A stretch of DNA of 64,000 nt. Origin: Heterocephalus glaber (Eukaryota; Chordata; Mammalia; Rodentia; Bathyergidae). Both the position numbers and the translations under genes were made by a program. Location of the stretch: NCBI RefSeq assembly GCF_000247695.1, contig NW_004624781.1, forward strand, positions 12,383,468 to 12,447,467, written 5' to 3'. Within the stretch, counting starts at the first letter, position 1; each line of letters opens with the position of its first letter. The notes under the pieces are model-generated. The model was not told the origin of the DNA. It saw only the letters and a program-made list of their open reading frames with translations, and did not search any database. Shown one piece after another: positions 11,119 to 22,291 of the stretch.

Positions 11119-12329
11119 CATTTTCTCCTCTTAAAAGCATCGCTATGTCTCAACTTCTTTGAATACATTTGTAGATTACCCCATTCCTATTGTAGTGCTC
11201 TGATATTTAAAAAATACATCATTATTCTTTGGAGAAGCTCTCTCTGATTACTCTTCAGGTTGATTCTCACAAGCCTTAAAGTATAAAACACATTGCACTT
11301 TTAGGATGTAATAATAGGTCTTTTGCTTACATGATTAGACCTCAGTGATGTAGGAAACCCATCTCCACACTGTGAACTATGTAATGTTGTCAAGTCTAAG
11401 GTCTGAATTTTCCTCTGTGGCTGTGGGAAGCATGGGGCTCTGAGCAGGACAGGGGTTCTGAGCCCCAGAGCAGGTGAGGCAAGGCGTATCCGTCTGAGAA
11501 CATTTGAAAGTAAGTGTGGGTCGTGTTCCAGAAAGACAATGCAAATGCAGCAAATGGAAAGGCAGTGGAGAGGGGACTTGGAGGCAGCACAAAGAGACAA
11601 GAGTCCCTCAGGAGGGACCCACATTGGAGCTGAAGGGTGGGGTCCAGAGCCCCTTACAGGGCCTGTTGGTTGGATGGAAGCTGGGGTAGAAACACTGCCA
11701 ACTGTTTCAGGCACAGGGCAGCAGGACTCAGTAGCACATTGGAGGAATTCTGTGCACATTAAGCAAATGACTTCACCCTTATTCTAGCAAAAAGAACCTT
11801 CTTCAAGGTCACTAAAGTGGTAAACACTCGGAACTCTATGTTTTAGGTAAGTGGCAGCTGACTGTTTCAGATTTAAATTGTCAGAAACTAGAAATCTAGT
11901 TTCTAACGAAGCTGCTGTCATTTAGACTTTTGGAAAGCTTGTGTTTTCATGAGCCTGCATGTGTGTGCATGCACATACTGCTCCAATGAAAAATACAATC
12001 AATTTCCTTTGTTAATTGAATTCACTTATATATGGTAATATGATGTATTCTACTGAATTAGATGGAGAATTCTTTACAACCTAACAGGTTATATGGACCT
12101 TTAGTTTGTAGGGTGGAAATGCAGGAAAATTTCTTTAATATTGAGGAATCCATAATCTTTTTGGAAAAATAATATTTAGACATATCAAACAGGGAACTCC
12201 TCAAAATAAGAATAAATTTTCCTAACTAGCAAATTATGTTGCCAAAATGATAGAGAAATGCTATACAATTAGAAAGGCCCTTGCCTTGCCTCCATTTTTT
12301 TTCCCACAGAATGTTTTGTTTTGGAAATG
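11119..12329. other. Unique sequence with one short hairpin
   Basis: No gene was recognised. Overlapping frames on both strands at 11301-11787 lack any motif. A perfect inverted repeat lies at 11883-11904. Confidence 0.4.
11883..11904. repeat. Perfect 10-bp inverted repeat
   Basis: AGAAACTAGA, two-base spacer AA, then TCTAGTTTCT. No known function assigned. Confidence 0.9.
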
Positions 12330-12762
12330 TAAGTTTGTGCTTCTAGGCTCCTGCCAAACGTATCAAAATGGTTTGTGACTCTTTGAACTGTGTGACCTTT
12401 CACGAATATTCTGTTAAGCTCTGCTCCCTCTTAAGGAATGTTCTGCAACTCCTCCCCTTTGCTTCAGGAATGTTCTATAACTCTGCCCCTTTGATTCAGT
12501 GAGCATGCTCGCCTACCCTGTAGATCCCTATATAAGGAGGCTCTCATTTCTGGTAGAGCACTCAGACTCCTCTGAGCCCACTGGGGCTTGCTGGCTTAAT
12601 AAATTTTTTTTCCACCTCTTCAACTGACCATCAGATTCTTGAGTCTTCAAATTATGAAAGCTGTGTTCCAGAGCTGCCGCACTGAACTGTGGCACTTAGC
12701 TGTGACACTGAGCTGTGACACTTGGCTATAGCACTGAGCTGCTCTGCTCTGCCGCAACAAGA
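12330..12762 (+). mobile_element. Solo LTR of an ERV-like element
   Basis: Promoter-like layout: repeated GGAATGTTCT(G/A)(C/T)AACTC boxes at about 12436-12490, a TATA box (CTATATAAGGAGG) near 12528, then TTAATAAATT (polyadenylation-like) at about 12596 and a downstream repeat-rich segment. The exact ends and TSD are unclear. No gag/pol/env remnant adjoins it. Confidence 0.6.
12679..12743. repeat. Five-copy 13-bp tandem repeat
   Basis: Units GCACTGAACTGTG, GCACTTAGCTGTG, ACACTGAGCTGTG, ACACTTGGCTATA and GCACTGAGCTGCT run without gaps. The array lies in the 3' part of the LTR-like sequence. Confidence 0.9.
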
Positions 12763-13429
12763 ACACTACATTTCTATTGTTCCTTCAAGTGGCCAACTTT
12801 AGTCAATTCCTGAATGGCCTGGATGATGTCAGGAGATTCACTTGCTTCTTTTTTGGCAGGTTTTGAATCTGGGATCAAGCCCCTCAGGATTAAGCCCTCC
12901 TAAGTCAGATCAGTAAGAAGAACCAGGATTGGTTGCGGCTAAGGCAGAGAAGAGGGAAGGTAGGAGAGGAGGGAAGATCCATGTTAATTCAAGGACCTTC
13001 ACAACTCAGGGTAAGTTGGATGTGAGAAGCTGGTGTAAGGAAGAGATTTGCTCCACAAAGGTGCTTCTCTTTTTACAAGACAACTCAGGAGGTACAGTCA
13101 CATCACAGTGGAAAGATGTGCCTGTTTATTAGGTTTGGGCAGATTTGGGGGCTGGGAAAGCTGCATGTGGTTTAAAGGAATGAAGTCAAGTGGAGACAGC
13201 ACTACAACTCCTCACTGCCTTCAGATGGCTAATCAAGACCCTCATGGGTCATCAGGCTCTGAAGAGTAACGATTGCTCAGCGTACGACACAGAGTGAACC
13301 AATTTAATACTCGCCTTGAGGGTTAGACTTCCCACAGCCTTTGATCAGATGTTTTAGGTGGGCAACATTTAGAGGTAGACAAAAATATCAGGTAACTGGT
13401 GAGACAGTAGATGGTTTGTGGCAGATTAT
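12763..13429. other. Unique sequence
   Basis: Nothing recognised. Small frames at 12929-13269 are unsupported. Confidence 0.4.
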
Positions 13430-13475
13430 GGGCCAGGGATTTAGCTCAGTGGTTCCTCCACCTGCCTCATCAATA
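13430..13475 (+). mobile_element. 3'-truncated ID-like SINE
   Basis: GGGCCAGGGATTTAGCTCAG...CCTCCACCTGCCTCAT stops before the B box. No A-tail was seen, so it is a broken copy. Confidence 0.8.
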
Positions 13476-14157
13476 CTGTGGTGTGCAGCCCAGTCTCCAT
13501 GTGCCAGCACCTGCCTTTTGTCCTCCCTGACACGTTCGCTGCTCACTTGGCCACTGGCACCTCTAAGTCTCCAGGGGCTTTTGTGCTGTGCCACGTAGTA
13601 AGATTATGTGTGACACTGCTCCTCTGCAAAAATAGAAAATGAAGCCCTCAAGTCTTTCTTGAAGTTGGAATGGAGCACAATAAAGGAAATCTGACATACA
13701 ATCACTGGAAATGCCTATCTGTCACTTGAAGGGAGTTCCTGAGAGAATCTAAGCATCTCAGAGGCAGAAGAGAATGCCAAAGGTGTGCAGAGTCATTGTG
13801 TGGCGATACTGTTCCCCTCCATCTCCCCATTCCAGACACGGTTTCTGAAAGAGATTTCACTGGCCTGGTTAATCTTCTCTGAAGGTCTTGCTGGGTTGAC
13901 CACCTCCCTCTAAAATCGAGTACCAACATGAACACAAAACTCCAAGGAGGGCAGGCACACACTGCTGGCCCACCTTGAGTGTGTGCTCTTCCAGAAGCGT
14001 CCGGACTTGATTCCAAGACTTGCAATCCATCACCTGCCCTGGGTCATCCTCCTGCTGTGCTAAGGAAATACGATAGCAAGAGATGGATCCAGTAGATACT
14101 ACTCTCTGGGATGTTTCCTTCCACTTCAAGAGATTGATTTTTTTTAACCTGGTGTGT
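13476..14157. other. Unique sequence
   Basis: Minus-strand frames at 13702-14129 overlap each other in different registers without conserved motif. No repeat was recognised. Confidence 0.4.
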
Positions 14158-14345
14158 TGACCTGGTCAGGCTGCCATTAAAAAATGCCACAGGTTTAAAC
14201 AACAGAAATTTAATTTCTCACAGTTACGGAGGATAAGATGACCAAGATCTTCCTGGTAAGGGCTCTCCTCCCGGCTTCCGATGGCCACACGTGGCCTTTC
14301 CTTCATATGTGCACAGGGAAAGGAACCAAGAGAAAGACTTTTTTA
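14158..14345 (-). mobile_element. MLT1-type MaLR LTR
   Basis: Antisense MLT1 3' wording: GTCAGGCTGCCATTAAAAAATGCCACAGG, TTTAAACAACAGAAATTTAATTTCTCACAG, CTTCCGATGGCCACACGTGGCCTTTCC. The family predates the rodent radiation, so this is an old copy. Confidence 0.75.
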
Positions 14346-15815
14346 AAAAGAGAAGCTATTATAACTGAAGTGGTTGGGCTTTCTTTTACCATCTTATTCT
14401 TTTGTTTTTAAATTTTTTCTTTGACATTTCCTATTATAATGGTGTCTTTCTCTTCATGTTTGTTTCTGTTAATGGCATTTTTTAATTTTTCAAAACTTTT
14501 TTGAGCCTGTAGTTCTTTATCAATATCATTGAAATTTTATTAACTTCTTCTTGTAAAACCTATAAAATTTATCATAATTTTATTTTCTTTCTCTCCATCT
14601 TGCTTCTTTCCTTGGTGTGATCAAAGATTTTAGACTTCAATTCTTATTATTCATACTTTTACATTGTAATGCTCTTTGTCCTTTCATGTTTTTGGAGGTC
14701 ATCCATGAAAATGACTCACCAAGACCAATACAGGGCACTGCCAGAGAACCCTACCTATTCAAGGATGAAGAGGTGGCTAAAAATCAGGCACTGCTTTGTT
14801 TGATTTCCAGAAATGATTTTTGAGCAGCAATAGAACTTGAATTTTTGTGTCTCTAGGTTTCGTTAGATTTCTCTAGGGGTCTCTCACTCCTTCTCTATTT
14901 CTCTCTCCACTCCCTTCTCTCTTCCTCCCTCTTCCCCTTTCTCTCTCCCTCTCTACTAATTTTGCATTTTTGTTTTTAGTCTTTATTGATTGTCTATTTT
15001 AGCTCAAATCAATGAAGAATTTCATGCTCACCAGTAGAGCAACAGCTCTGATATCTAGACCTGAGAGTTTTTATGTTACTGTTTTATTCTTAACCTATGA
15101 ATAAGTTTGTGGAACTGAAACTCCAGACCTGGATGTGTACCTGTGCTTCTATAATTCACAAAGTCATTCTCCTTGCACAGTATGAATACTGTGCTTTTCT
15201 ATCTCAGGAAGCATTCACAAGTTATCTTATAGAATATTTTAAATGAAAAGAAATTATTCTGTTTGGTTTTTAGAGAGATCATGTAAACAAAATATTCCTG
15301 TAATTCTGAGAAAATAAGGAAATTAGACTTCAAACATTTTATGTCTATGAACGTTAGCCATGGGCTCTCTGGTACATAACTAAGCACAGTAAGTGGAGTG
15401 ACAGCAGCTGTCCTTGTGCAGAAGAAGTGACCAGAGACTGGTTGCACATAAGTGAGTTAACAAAATTAGTAAATATATTAATAAAAAGAACCAGGTTTCT
15501 TATTATCAGAGGAGGCCTTGAGAGGAAGAAAGCTGCAACAAACCATGAGATGTTAGATTCAAACTGAAAGCATCAGTTTATGGTCATGGTTTACTATACA
15601 GATAGAAATGTCTCTCTGTTTGTGTCTCTATTGAAGGGTTCCCTAAATTATCTTTCTTTGTAGCAGTAGAGATATATTCATTCACTGACTGTCGATTGAG
15701 AAGACCAGAGAGTCACAGGCAGTGTCACTAACACAACAAGCACATTTAGCCCCCGGATTTTGGATTCTAAATATCACTCTCCACTAAAAGCGATCAGTGC
15801 TCTTTAAAGAAATAG
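14346..15815. other. AT-rich sequence with a CT-rich tract
   Basis: Contains an imperfect pyrimidine tract (about 14869-14957). The T-rich text at 14390-14640 may be a decayed antisense LINE-1, but I could not anchor it. No gene was recognised. Confidence 0.4.
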
Positions 15816-15925
15816 AAGGTTCCAGGGGCTGGGGATTTAGCTCAGTGGCACCGCACCTGCCTCACAAGTTCAAGGTCCCAAGTCCAATCCCTGGGACAAA
15901 AACAAAAAGAAATAGAAGGTTCCAG
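15816..15925 (+). mobile_element. ID-like SINE with 20-bp TSD
   Basis: The body at 15836-15905 carries both promoter boxes. Identical direct repeats AAAGAAATAGAAGGTTCCAG flank it at 15816-15835 and 15906-15925. The B box is mutated (AAGTCCAATCCC), so this copy is probably transcriptionally weak. Confidence 0.96.
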
Positions 15926-16309
15926 AGCTGGTGCAGAAAACGTACAAAAGGTGCCCCAAGTATCCTGTGCTAGGAAGAAGTTGCTCGAAAAATGATGAGG
16001 CATGCCAAAACGACATAAAAGTCACCTCAAAGTGGTTCCCACTAGGACAGTTTGCCCCCCAAAAATAAATAATGAGTTAACAGATTCAAACTTATTAAAT
16101 AAAAGGGTTCATGTTGGTCTAAGTAAACAAATTATATAAATAAGTAAATGAATGAATATAATTGCACTCTGGTGAGATCCGGGATGTTTGGTGAGGTATA
16201 TACAGTATCTCCAAGTGAGAAACCTGGCCGACTCCACCTAAATGAGCTGACTGAAGTTAACATAACCAGGAATGGACTAATTGACATGCATGTACACTTG
16301 AGATGATTC
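15926..16309. other. Unique sequence
   Basis: Nothing recognised. Confidence 0.35.
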
Positions 16310-16780
16310 AATGAGAAGAGCACAACATTGCTCCTTCCATATTCTTGCTAAAGACATATACCCTGGATCAGATCCCGGGGAGCATCAGACCAGCCCAAGG
16401 TGAGGGATGACCTACAAAACAACTGGTGTGCAATCGTCAAAGATGGCACAATTATGAAAGCCAAAGGAATAAGGAAGAGCTGCTCCCTTTCGGAGACTGA
16501 AGAGCCAAGACAATGAAGTGCACATGTGATTCTCAACTTGCTCCTTTTACTATACAGACGCCATTGAGACAACTGGGAAAAACGAACGGAGTGTGAGGCC
16601 AAAATGGGAGTAATATATTGATGCTAATTTCCTCACTGTGATCATTCTGTCATGGTTATGTAGGAAAATGCATTCATTTGTAAGAACCATAAAGTGTTCA
16701 AGGAAAGAGCCATCATGTCAGCATGTTACCCTCAAAATAGTATAGGAAAAGTTCTTTGGGCTCCAGTTGCAATTTTGCAA
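16310..16780 (+). mobile_element. Old LINE (L1M-type) 3' end
   Basis: The series GGTGAGGGATGACCTACAAAACAACTGG, GACTGAAGAGCCAAGACAATGAAGTGCA, TTGATGCTAATTTCCTCACTGTGATCATT, TGGTTATGTAGG and CATCATGTCAGCATGTTACCCTC is the well-known 3' end of an old mammalian LINE family. The family label is from memory and approximate. Confidence 0.6.
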
Positions 16781-17524
16781 GTTTTATATTGTCTTGAAAA
16801 AAATTTGCATGGTAGAAAGGTGTGAAAATTTAGTGATTCCTGATACAAATTGCTAAGCTGCTTTCCAAAATCTTCTAAACTATGCAATTCCATTTTTTTC
16901 TAGTAAATTTTTGTAATGTAAGCCAGATACTAACTGTATTCAAAGACTTTTATTTCCAGCCCTACCTGTCACACTTTGTAATAGAAGTGCTGATTTTCAT
17001 GAACTCACTTATTATCTCAATATGGGGGTAATCATTCATTGTATCATTAGCTGATAATGGCTAGACGAGTTGATTGAGCTGTAAATGACTATGGCCAGAG
17101 ATTGCGGCTCTAGCTGATTAGATAAATATGCCACATATTTCATTTTGATCATATCAATTTCACTATCATTTGATTGAAATGTCTCTTTTCAACCTGAAGT
17201 TCTCATTAAGGCACGGTAATTTCTCTGAAATATGACTGTATGCATGACTTCTAGCCACCAAAACCAATAGTTACAGAAAAGGAAAGTTATTTTACATTTT
17301 AGCAATTTCCTGGCTGTATGATTCTATGCATCTCCAGAAATATAAAACTCCTTTGTGAAAAAGTGAATAGTATCTTTATTATACTTGTAGTAGTGCATTT
17401 TTACAGTAGGGCAGGAAGACCAGTGCTACTTTAATTGACTATCTTGTCTAGTTGAAGAATTTTAGTAAAAATTTGGATGATTTCTTCCAGTAAGTCCTAC
17501 AGAATGGTTCCCCTTGGCCCCAGG
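16781..17524. other. Unique AT-rich, homeobox-motif-rich stretch
   Basis: No repeat or exon was recognised. Positions 17025-17215 are dense in TAAT/ATTA, GATTAG, TGATTGA and GATAA-type words and lack repeat signatures. A conserved non-coding element is possible but unproven. Confidence 0.35.
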
Positions 17525-17680
17525 TATCAGGTGTTGTTCAGACTTTGGCAAACTGTAAAGTGCACAGGAATCACCATGATCCTGTTAGGAGTGCAGATCT
17601 GACACCATAGGGTCTAACATCTGTGTTTCTAAGAACTTCCTAGGCTGATTGATACAGGTACTTCGGGGGCACAAATCACA
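17525..17680 (+). mobile_element. MER5A-like hAT-Charlie MITE
   Basis: TTTGGCAAACTGTAAAGTGCACAGGAATCACC...GTTAGGAGTGCAGATCTGA...GTTTCTAAGAACTTCCTAGG...TGATTGATACAGG aligns by eye with MER5 wording (AAGTGCACACGAATCACC ... TTTCTAACAAGCTCCCAGG). Non-autonomous and very old. Confidence 0.6.
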
Positions 17681-18284
17681 TCACAGTGATAGACAGGGGC
17701 AACAAACAGTAAGGGGAGGCTTGGCAAAGTGGCGAATGTGTTTCTCTCTGGAGAACTGGCTCATGGTCAGACCATCCACACACTGGTGAACATGTCAGCC
17801 CAGTGGTCAGCAGCTTGATGGGCATGATAATGACCACAGGAGCAACTTAACTGGGCCAAGATGTGTGTTTCAGAAAACAGCCAAACATCTGAGTATCTTG
17901 GCCATGAACTACTATGATCCTTATTAGAATGTGACCCGTATCTTACTTATTTTGCTCATAAAATTCTTTGAACAATCCTAGGGAAGACAGATCATTGCTG
18001 TTTCATGGAAAGAAGGCAGAAAAGTAAGATGAGGACACATGGGCTGCCTGGGACATCTCCAGACAAATAGAAGGATGCTCTGGTCAGATGAGTGACATAC
18101 TGACCTGAGGTTTAAGTTTAAATGCATTCAGTCATTTTCTCTACATTGTGATAAGGAAAGGGGTTCTTTGCTAAGTTTCTGAGTATTGCTGAGGTCTTTC
18201 CATCAGTAGCTTTGACTTCGAATTTTTAGAGATGATGTTTACTCTGGTAAGTAGACATTAACATTTCAATCAGTCAGAACTTTG
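17681..18284. other. Unique sequence
   Basis: Nothing recognised. Confidence 0.35.
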
Positions 18285-18410
18285 TACTTCAAGTAATTTA
18301 AAAAACTAGAGAATACTGTCCCTAGGATATTGCTCTAGAAATTGAGGCTCTAGGAAGTTAATTCTCTTACCCAGAGTCACAAATCTAAGTGATTAAGGTA
18401 GGTAGGATAT
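18285..18410 (-). repeat. MIR-like fragment
   Basis: AAATTGAGGCTCTAGGAAGTTAATTCTCTTACCCAGAGTCACA resembles the antisense MIR core (GAAACTGAGGCACAGAGAGGTTAAGTAACTTGCCCAAGGTCACA). Confidence 0.55.
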
Positions 18411-18470
18411 GAACTCTAAATGTATCCCTTCAAAGCTCCATGGCCTGCTCGCATGCCAAAAAGTATTTTT

Positions 18471-18597
18471 TAGAAATAACAGTTTAATGGGCTGGGATTT
18501 AGCTCAGTGGTTCCAAGGCCTGCTTCTCAAGCACAAGGTCCCGAGTTCAATCCCCGGTACCAAAAAAAAAAAAAAGAAAATAGAAATAATAGTTTAA
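18471..18597 (+). mobile_element. ID-like SINE with 17-bp TSD
   Basis: The SINE body and tail occupy 18488-18580, with A box TTTAGCTCAGTGG and B box GAGTTCAATCCCC. The flanks TAGAAATAACAGTTTAA and TAGAAATAATAGTTTAA differ at one base. Type B variant. Confidence 0.95.
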
Positions 18598-18599
18598 GT

Positions 18600-18725
18600 T
18601 GGGCAGAGATTAATAATACACTGAGACTTTGTTGCTTGACCAAAATTGAGCAACTATTAAGGGGTGGAGAAAGAATTGAACCCCAGGTCTAATTGACTGC
18701 AAGGCTTTGCATTACACCCACCACC
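18600..18725 (-). repeat. Possible MIR distal fragment
   Basis: GAGAAAGAATTGAACCCCAGGTCTAATTGACTGCAAGGC resembles the antisense MIR tRNA-end text (GGATTCGAACCCAGGTCT...GACTCCAAAGC). It may be the other half of the MIR fragment at 18285, separated by the SINE. Confidence 0.5.
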
Positions 18726-18972
18726 TGCAATGATGCTGCGATATGAACGTCTCACCATTTTTGGACAGCACTTTGAAGTCCTCAAAGTTGATGGTCATTT
18801 TGGCTTCACATTGTCCATGGGAGCCAAGTGGAGCAGATTTTCTCTGCAGATCCCAAGTTAGGGAATGAAGGCTGCACACATGACATGCATGGACTCCCAA
18901 CCAGGAAGTGGTGGCCCCCAAATTTAGGCCTGGGACAGCAGATTCTGTGACATCACAGCCTTTATTGTCATC

Positions 18973-19098
18973 AAAAGACACACACATGTTGGGCCGGGGA
19001 TTTAGCTCAGTGGTTTCGCTGCCTGCTGCACAAGCACAAGGACCTGAGTTCAATTCCCAGTACCCAAAAAAAAAAAAAAAAAAAGACGCACGCATGTT
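18973..19098 (+). mobile_element. ID-like SINE, TSD copies differ only at CpG sites
   Basis: The body and A-tail occupy 18991-19080 (type A: TGCTGCACAAG...AAGGACC). The left TSD AAAAGACACACACATGTT and right TSD AAAAGACGCACGCATGTT differ at two positions, both CG to CA. Confidence 0.95.
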
Positions 19099-20872
19099 TC
19101 TGGAATATTTTTAAATGGACACGTCTCTAGCTGTACCTGTAGATACTTATCTCCATTCTAAAGTAGTTATTTAGAAGCTAGCCAAGGTCTTTAACTGTCA
19201 TTAGATTCCTGACATAGTTATAGATGTGGAATAGCAAATATACTGAGAACCTACAATGTATAAAGTTGAAAACAATGTGCACCGTGCCTTCAAGGAGTTT
19301 GCACACCACTAAACATGCAAAGACATAAACATCACAGAATGTACAAGACAAAAACTTCCCTTGAGTCTGCATTACAGAATGAGTACCAAATGAAGCAATG
19401 ACTTCATGGATAAGGACTATAAACATCTCTTTTGCAAAGAGGAGAGCTGTATGTATTTTGCAAGTGAATGCTCCACAAAGGACTATTATGATTTTGCTCC
19501 ATGGCAGTTTGGTTCTGCAGTGTTATTTTCTGTGTCTAAGAACCCAAATAAACCTGTTAGAAGTTCTTTGGCCTCTCATCCTTGATATTAGCCTTACTGT
19601 GAATAATTCCCCAATTATTCTGTTGAACTGCTGCAACAGTTGTAAAAATCAAAAACCTCTTCCCCAAACATGTTCACTCCTCATCCTGCTCCAAGCCTTT
19701 GCTGTGCTTTTACCTCTGGAACCCAGGTCCGTTCAACTGAGTCCCTTCAACTCTTGGCCTCATGCTCACTGGGAACCTTGTTACTTCTCCACATCTGCTA
19801 TAAGCCTGTAGTGGTCTGTATAGGTTACACAGTGTGGAAAGCAGACATGCTGCAACCTCTGTGGCTTCAGTGCATAGAAGTCTACCTGTCATGCAGACCT
19901 CTGATCCACTGCAGATTAGCTGGGGCTCTGCTCCCTATCCTCCTCCCTCAGGGTCCCAATGGAGCCTCCACCTGGAAAGTATTGACAGTCGCAGGGAAGG
20001 AAACCAGAGGGACTATTGCTGGCTACGTGGGACTTGGCTCAGCTCCACTCATTTTTCATTAGCCATCCCACCATGTACCAAGGGGAGGAAACAGAATATC
20101 AGTGGCAACCACAAGTGACCAGCACAAAGCCCTTCCTGCTGCTCCCAGAATCCCAGTGTGCACTGCAATTGCACACAATTGTGACACTGCAGGTACCTGA
20201 TTATTAGTCAGGGTCCCCACCGGACTCAAGCTTCTTCAAGGCAGGCCCTCAAACTCACCGTTCCATCCAGTGCCTGCCATTGTGTACCTCATTTATACTC
20301 TCACTGACAGAAAAACTTGAAGGTCCTCTTTTTATAGAACACAAGTCTGTATTTCTAAGTTTATTATTTCAAAAACAATTACAATTCAAAATGCTATTTG
20401 TGTCTCCTATTCCTTAGGAAAGATTTGCAGATAGCCTTGAGCCACAATTCTGACTTTGCTTATGAATGCAAATATTTTAACAAGTATAACACACAGAAGT
20501 TTGGACTATCAATTATTCCTAGGAGTGTATGTAAAGTATCTTGTTTGTCCTAGAAATCTTAAATTAGAATCTAGAAAAAAAAACTCTACCTTTAAATTTA
20601 TGTCTGAGATGTTGCATTAGTCCTCAACTTGTCTTGCAAATTAGCAAAAAGTTAGAGCTGCTAACATTTAGAAAAGAAAGTAATATTTAATTTTCTTAGT
20701 TATGGTGGACTTAGACAGCTAAACATGAAAAGTAAAATACAGAAGATGAATTATCGGTCCTAAGTCTCTATGTTTATGATTACACATTAATTTTCATATA
20801 TACTTCAAGGTTTAAAAAGCTATCAATTGAATTTCTACCCTACCCCCAAAAAATTTAGTTTAGAAAATGACT
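19099..20872. other. Unique sequence
   Basis: Several overlapping frames (about 19398-20207) run in three registers and have no recognisable domain. No gene call is supported. Confidence 0.4.
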
Positions 20873-20875
20873 CGC

Positions 20876-20975
20876 CATGGCTGGGCAGTGGGAGAGTAGC
20901 AGCCTAGCATCTGTGAGGTCCCTTGTTTGTCACCAGTACCAAAAAAGAAAAAAAAGAGAGAGAAAAGAAAACAAA
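20876..20975 (+). mobile_element. Degenerate ID element
   Basis: GGCTGGGCAGTGGGAGAGTAGCAGCCTAGCATCTGTGAGG...CACCAGTACCAAAAAAG keeps the ID outline (AGAGCACTTGCCTAGCATGCGTGAGG... CCAGTACC + A-tail) with heavy decay. Confidence 0.6.
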
Positions 20976-21364
20976 GAAATTAATTTCATCAATTTGTTGT
21001 TGAATTTAGCCAAAATGGCAGCTTCTTTGGAAAACCCAGGTACTTGCAACTCGCTTGAATAAATTAAAAGACGTATTTCCAGCCATCCAGTGTATAGCAA
21101 CATGACCCACAATGTACTTTCAGAGAAAAAAAAAAGGTGCATACCTGTAACAAAAATTAGAGTCCACTGAAATATCTCATTTCTGAAGTACAAATTTATT
21201 TTTAGATTAACCATGCCATTTTTAAGTGTAAGTGTTGAGTTTAGCATCAGAACACACTTACCAATTTTAGCTTCTTTCATTGTGAGAGCTTTTATTGAAT
21301 TGGCCCTAGGGAAGATCCATGGTGTGTCTCATGGTGTCTATATGGTATTTTCATACTTTTTCTT

Positions 21365-21560
21365 TTAACCAAGGACTGAGCTCAGGGTCTTCTCATTGAG
21401 CTATATCCCCAGAACATTTTTCTATATCTATATTTTTTTATTTTGAGACAATCTTGCTAAGTCGGTAAGTTGCCCAGGTGGAGCTCAAACATGGAATCTT
21501 TATTCTCAGCTTCCCAAGGGGCTGGGATTACAGGTGTGTGCCCCCAGACCTGGCTAATAT
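21365..21560 (-). mobile_element. B1-dID composite SINE
   Basis: Reading on the minus strand: an Alu/B1 part (GCCAGGTCTGGGGGCACACACC, TGTAATCCCAGC, GGGCAACTTACC, AGATTGTCTC), an A-rich linker, then an ID part (CTGGGGATATAGCTCAATGAG...GACCCTGAGCTCAGTCC). B1+ID dimers of this order are the B1-dID family known from several rodent families. Confidence 0.75.
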
Positions 21561-22011
21561 TTTTACATTGATCATCATGATATATCTCTGAAATAGATGA
21601 GTCTGATGCTCTTAGTCCTATCTAACTTTCCTGTTTTTCTCCAACTATGTTGTTTCCTCTTTTCGATACGCTTTCCAGTGGTGACATTTTCGTAGGAAAA
21701 TTTTCATGAATCTTCTCAACAACTGATATTGGATCAGCTCTCCTCTGCTTAAAATTTGGGCAAGAAAAAGAATTAAAAGAATCATACCACAGCGATATAT
21801 GTGCACCCATGTTTATAGCGGCACAGTTTGTAATAGCTAAAGCTTGGAAACAGCCCAAGTGCCCATCAACTGAAAACTGGAGAAAGAAGATGTGAGTCTT
21901 TTATAAAATGGAGTACTACTCAGCCATAAAGAATGAGAAACTAGAGTCATTTACAGCTAAATGGATGCATATTGACGCCATACTCTTAAGTGAAATAAAT
22001 AGGACACAAAT

Positions 22012-22291
22012 GTGTAAATACCGAATACTTTCTCTAGTGTGAGAAACTGAAAGTGTAAANNNNNNNNNNNNNNNNNNNNNNNNNNNNNNNNNNNNNNNNN
22101 NNNNNNNNNNNNNNNNNNNNNNNNNNNNNNNNNNNNNNNNNNNNNNNNNNNNNNNNNNNTGAATAATTGATAATTTGAAATAAGAAAAAAGGTGTAAATA
22201 CCGAATACTTTCTCTAGTGTGAGAAACTGAAAGTGTAAATAAGGATTAAAATGATTAAAATGAATAATTGATAATTTGAAATAAGAACAAA
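22012..22291 (+). repeat. Internal tandem duplication in LINE-1 3' UTR spanning a gap
   Basis: The block starting GTGTAAATACCGAATAC and ending ...AAACTGAAAGTGTAAA occurs at 22012-22059 and again at 22192-22239. The text after the gap (TGAATAATTGATAATTTGAAATAAGAA) recurs at 22261-22287. The unit is about 100 bases. Either a real tandem duplication or an unmerged contig overlap. Confidence 0.85.
22060..22159. other. Assembly gap (100 N)
   Basis: Exactly 100 Ns, which usually marks a gap of unknown size. If the flanking block is a simple tandem repeat, only about 21 bases would be missing. Confidence 0.95.
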
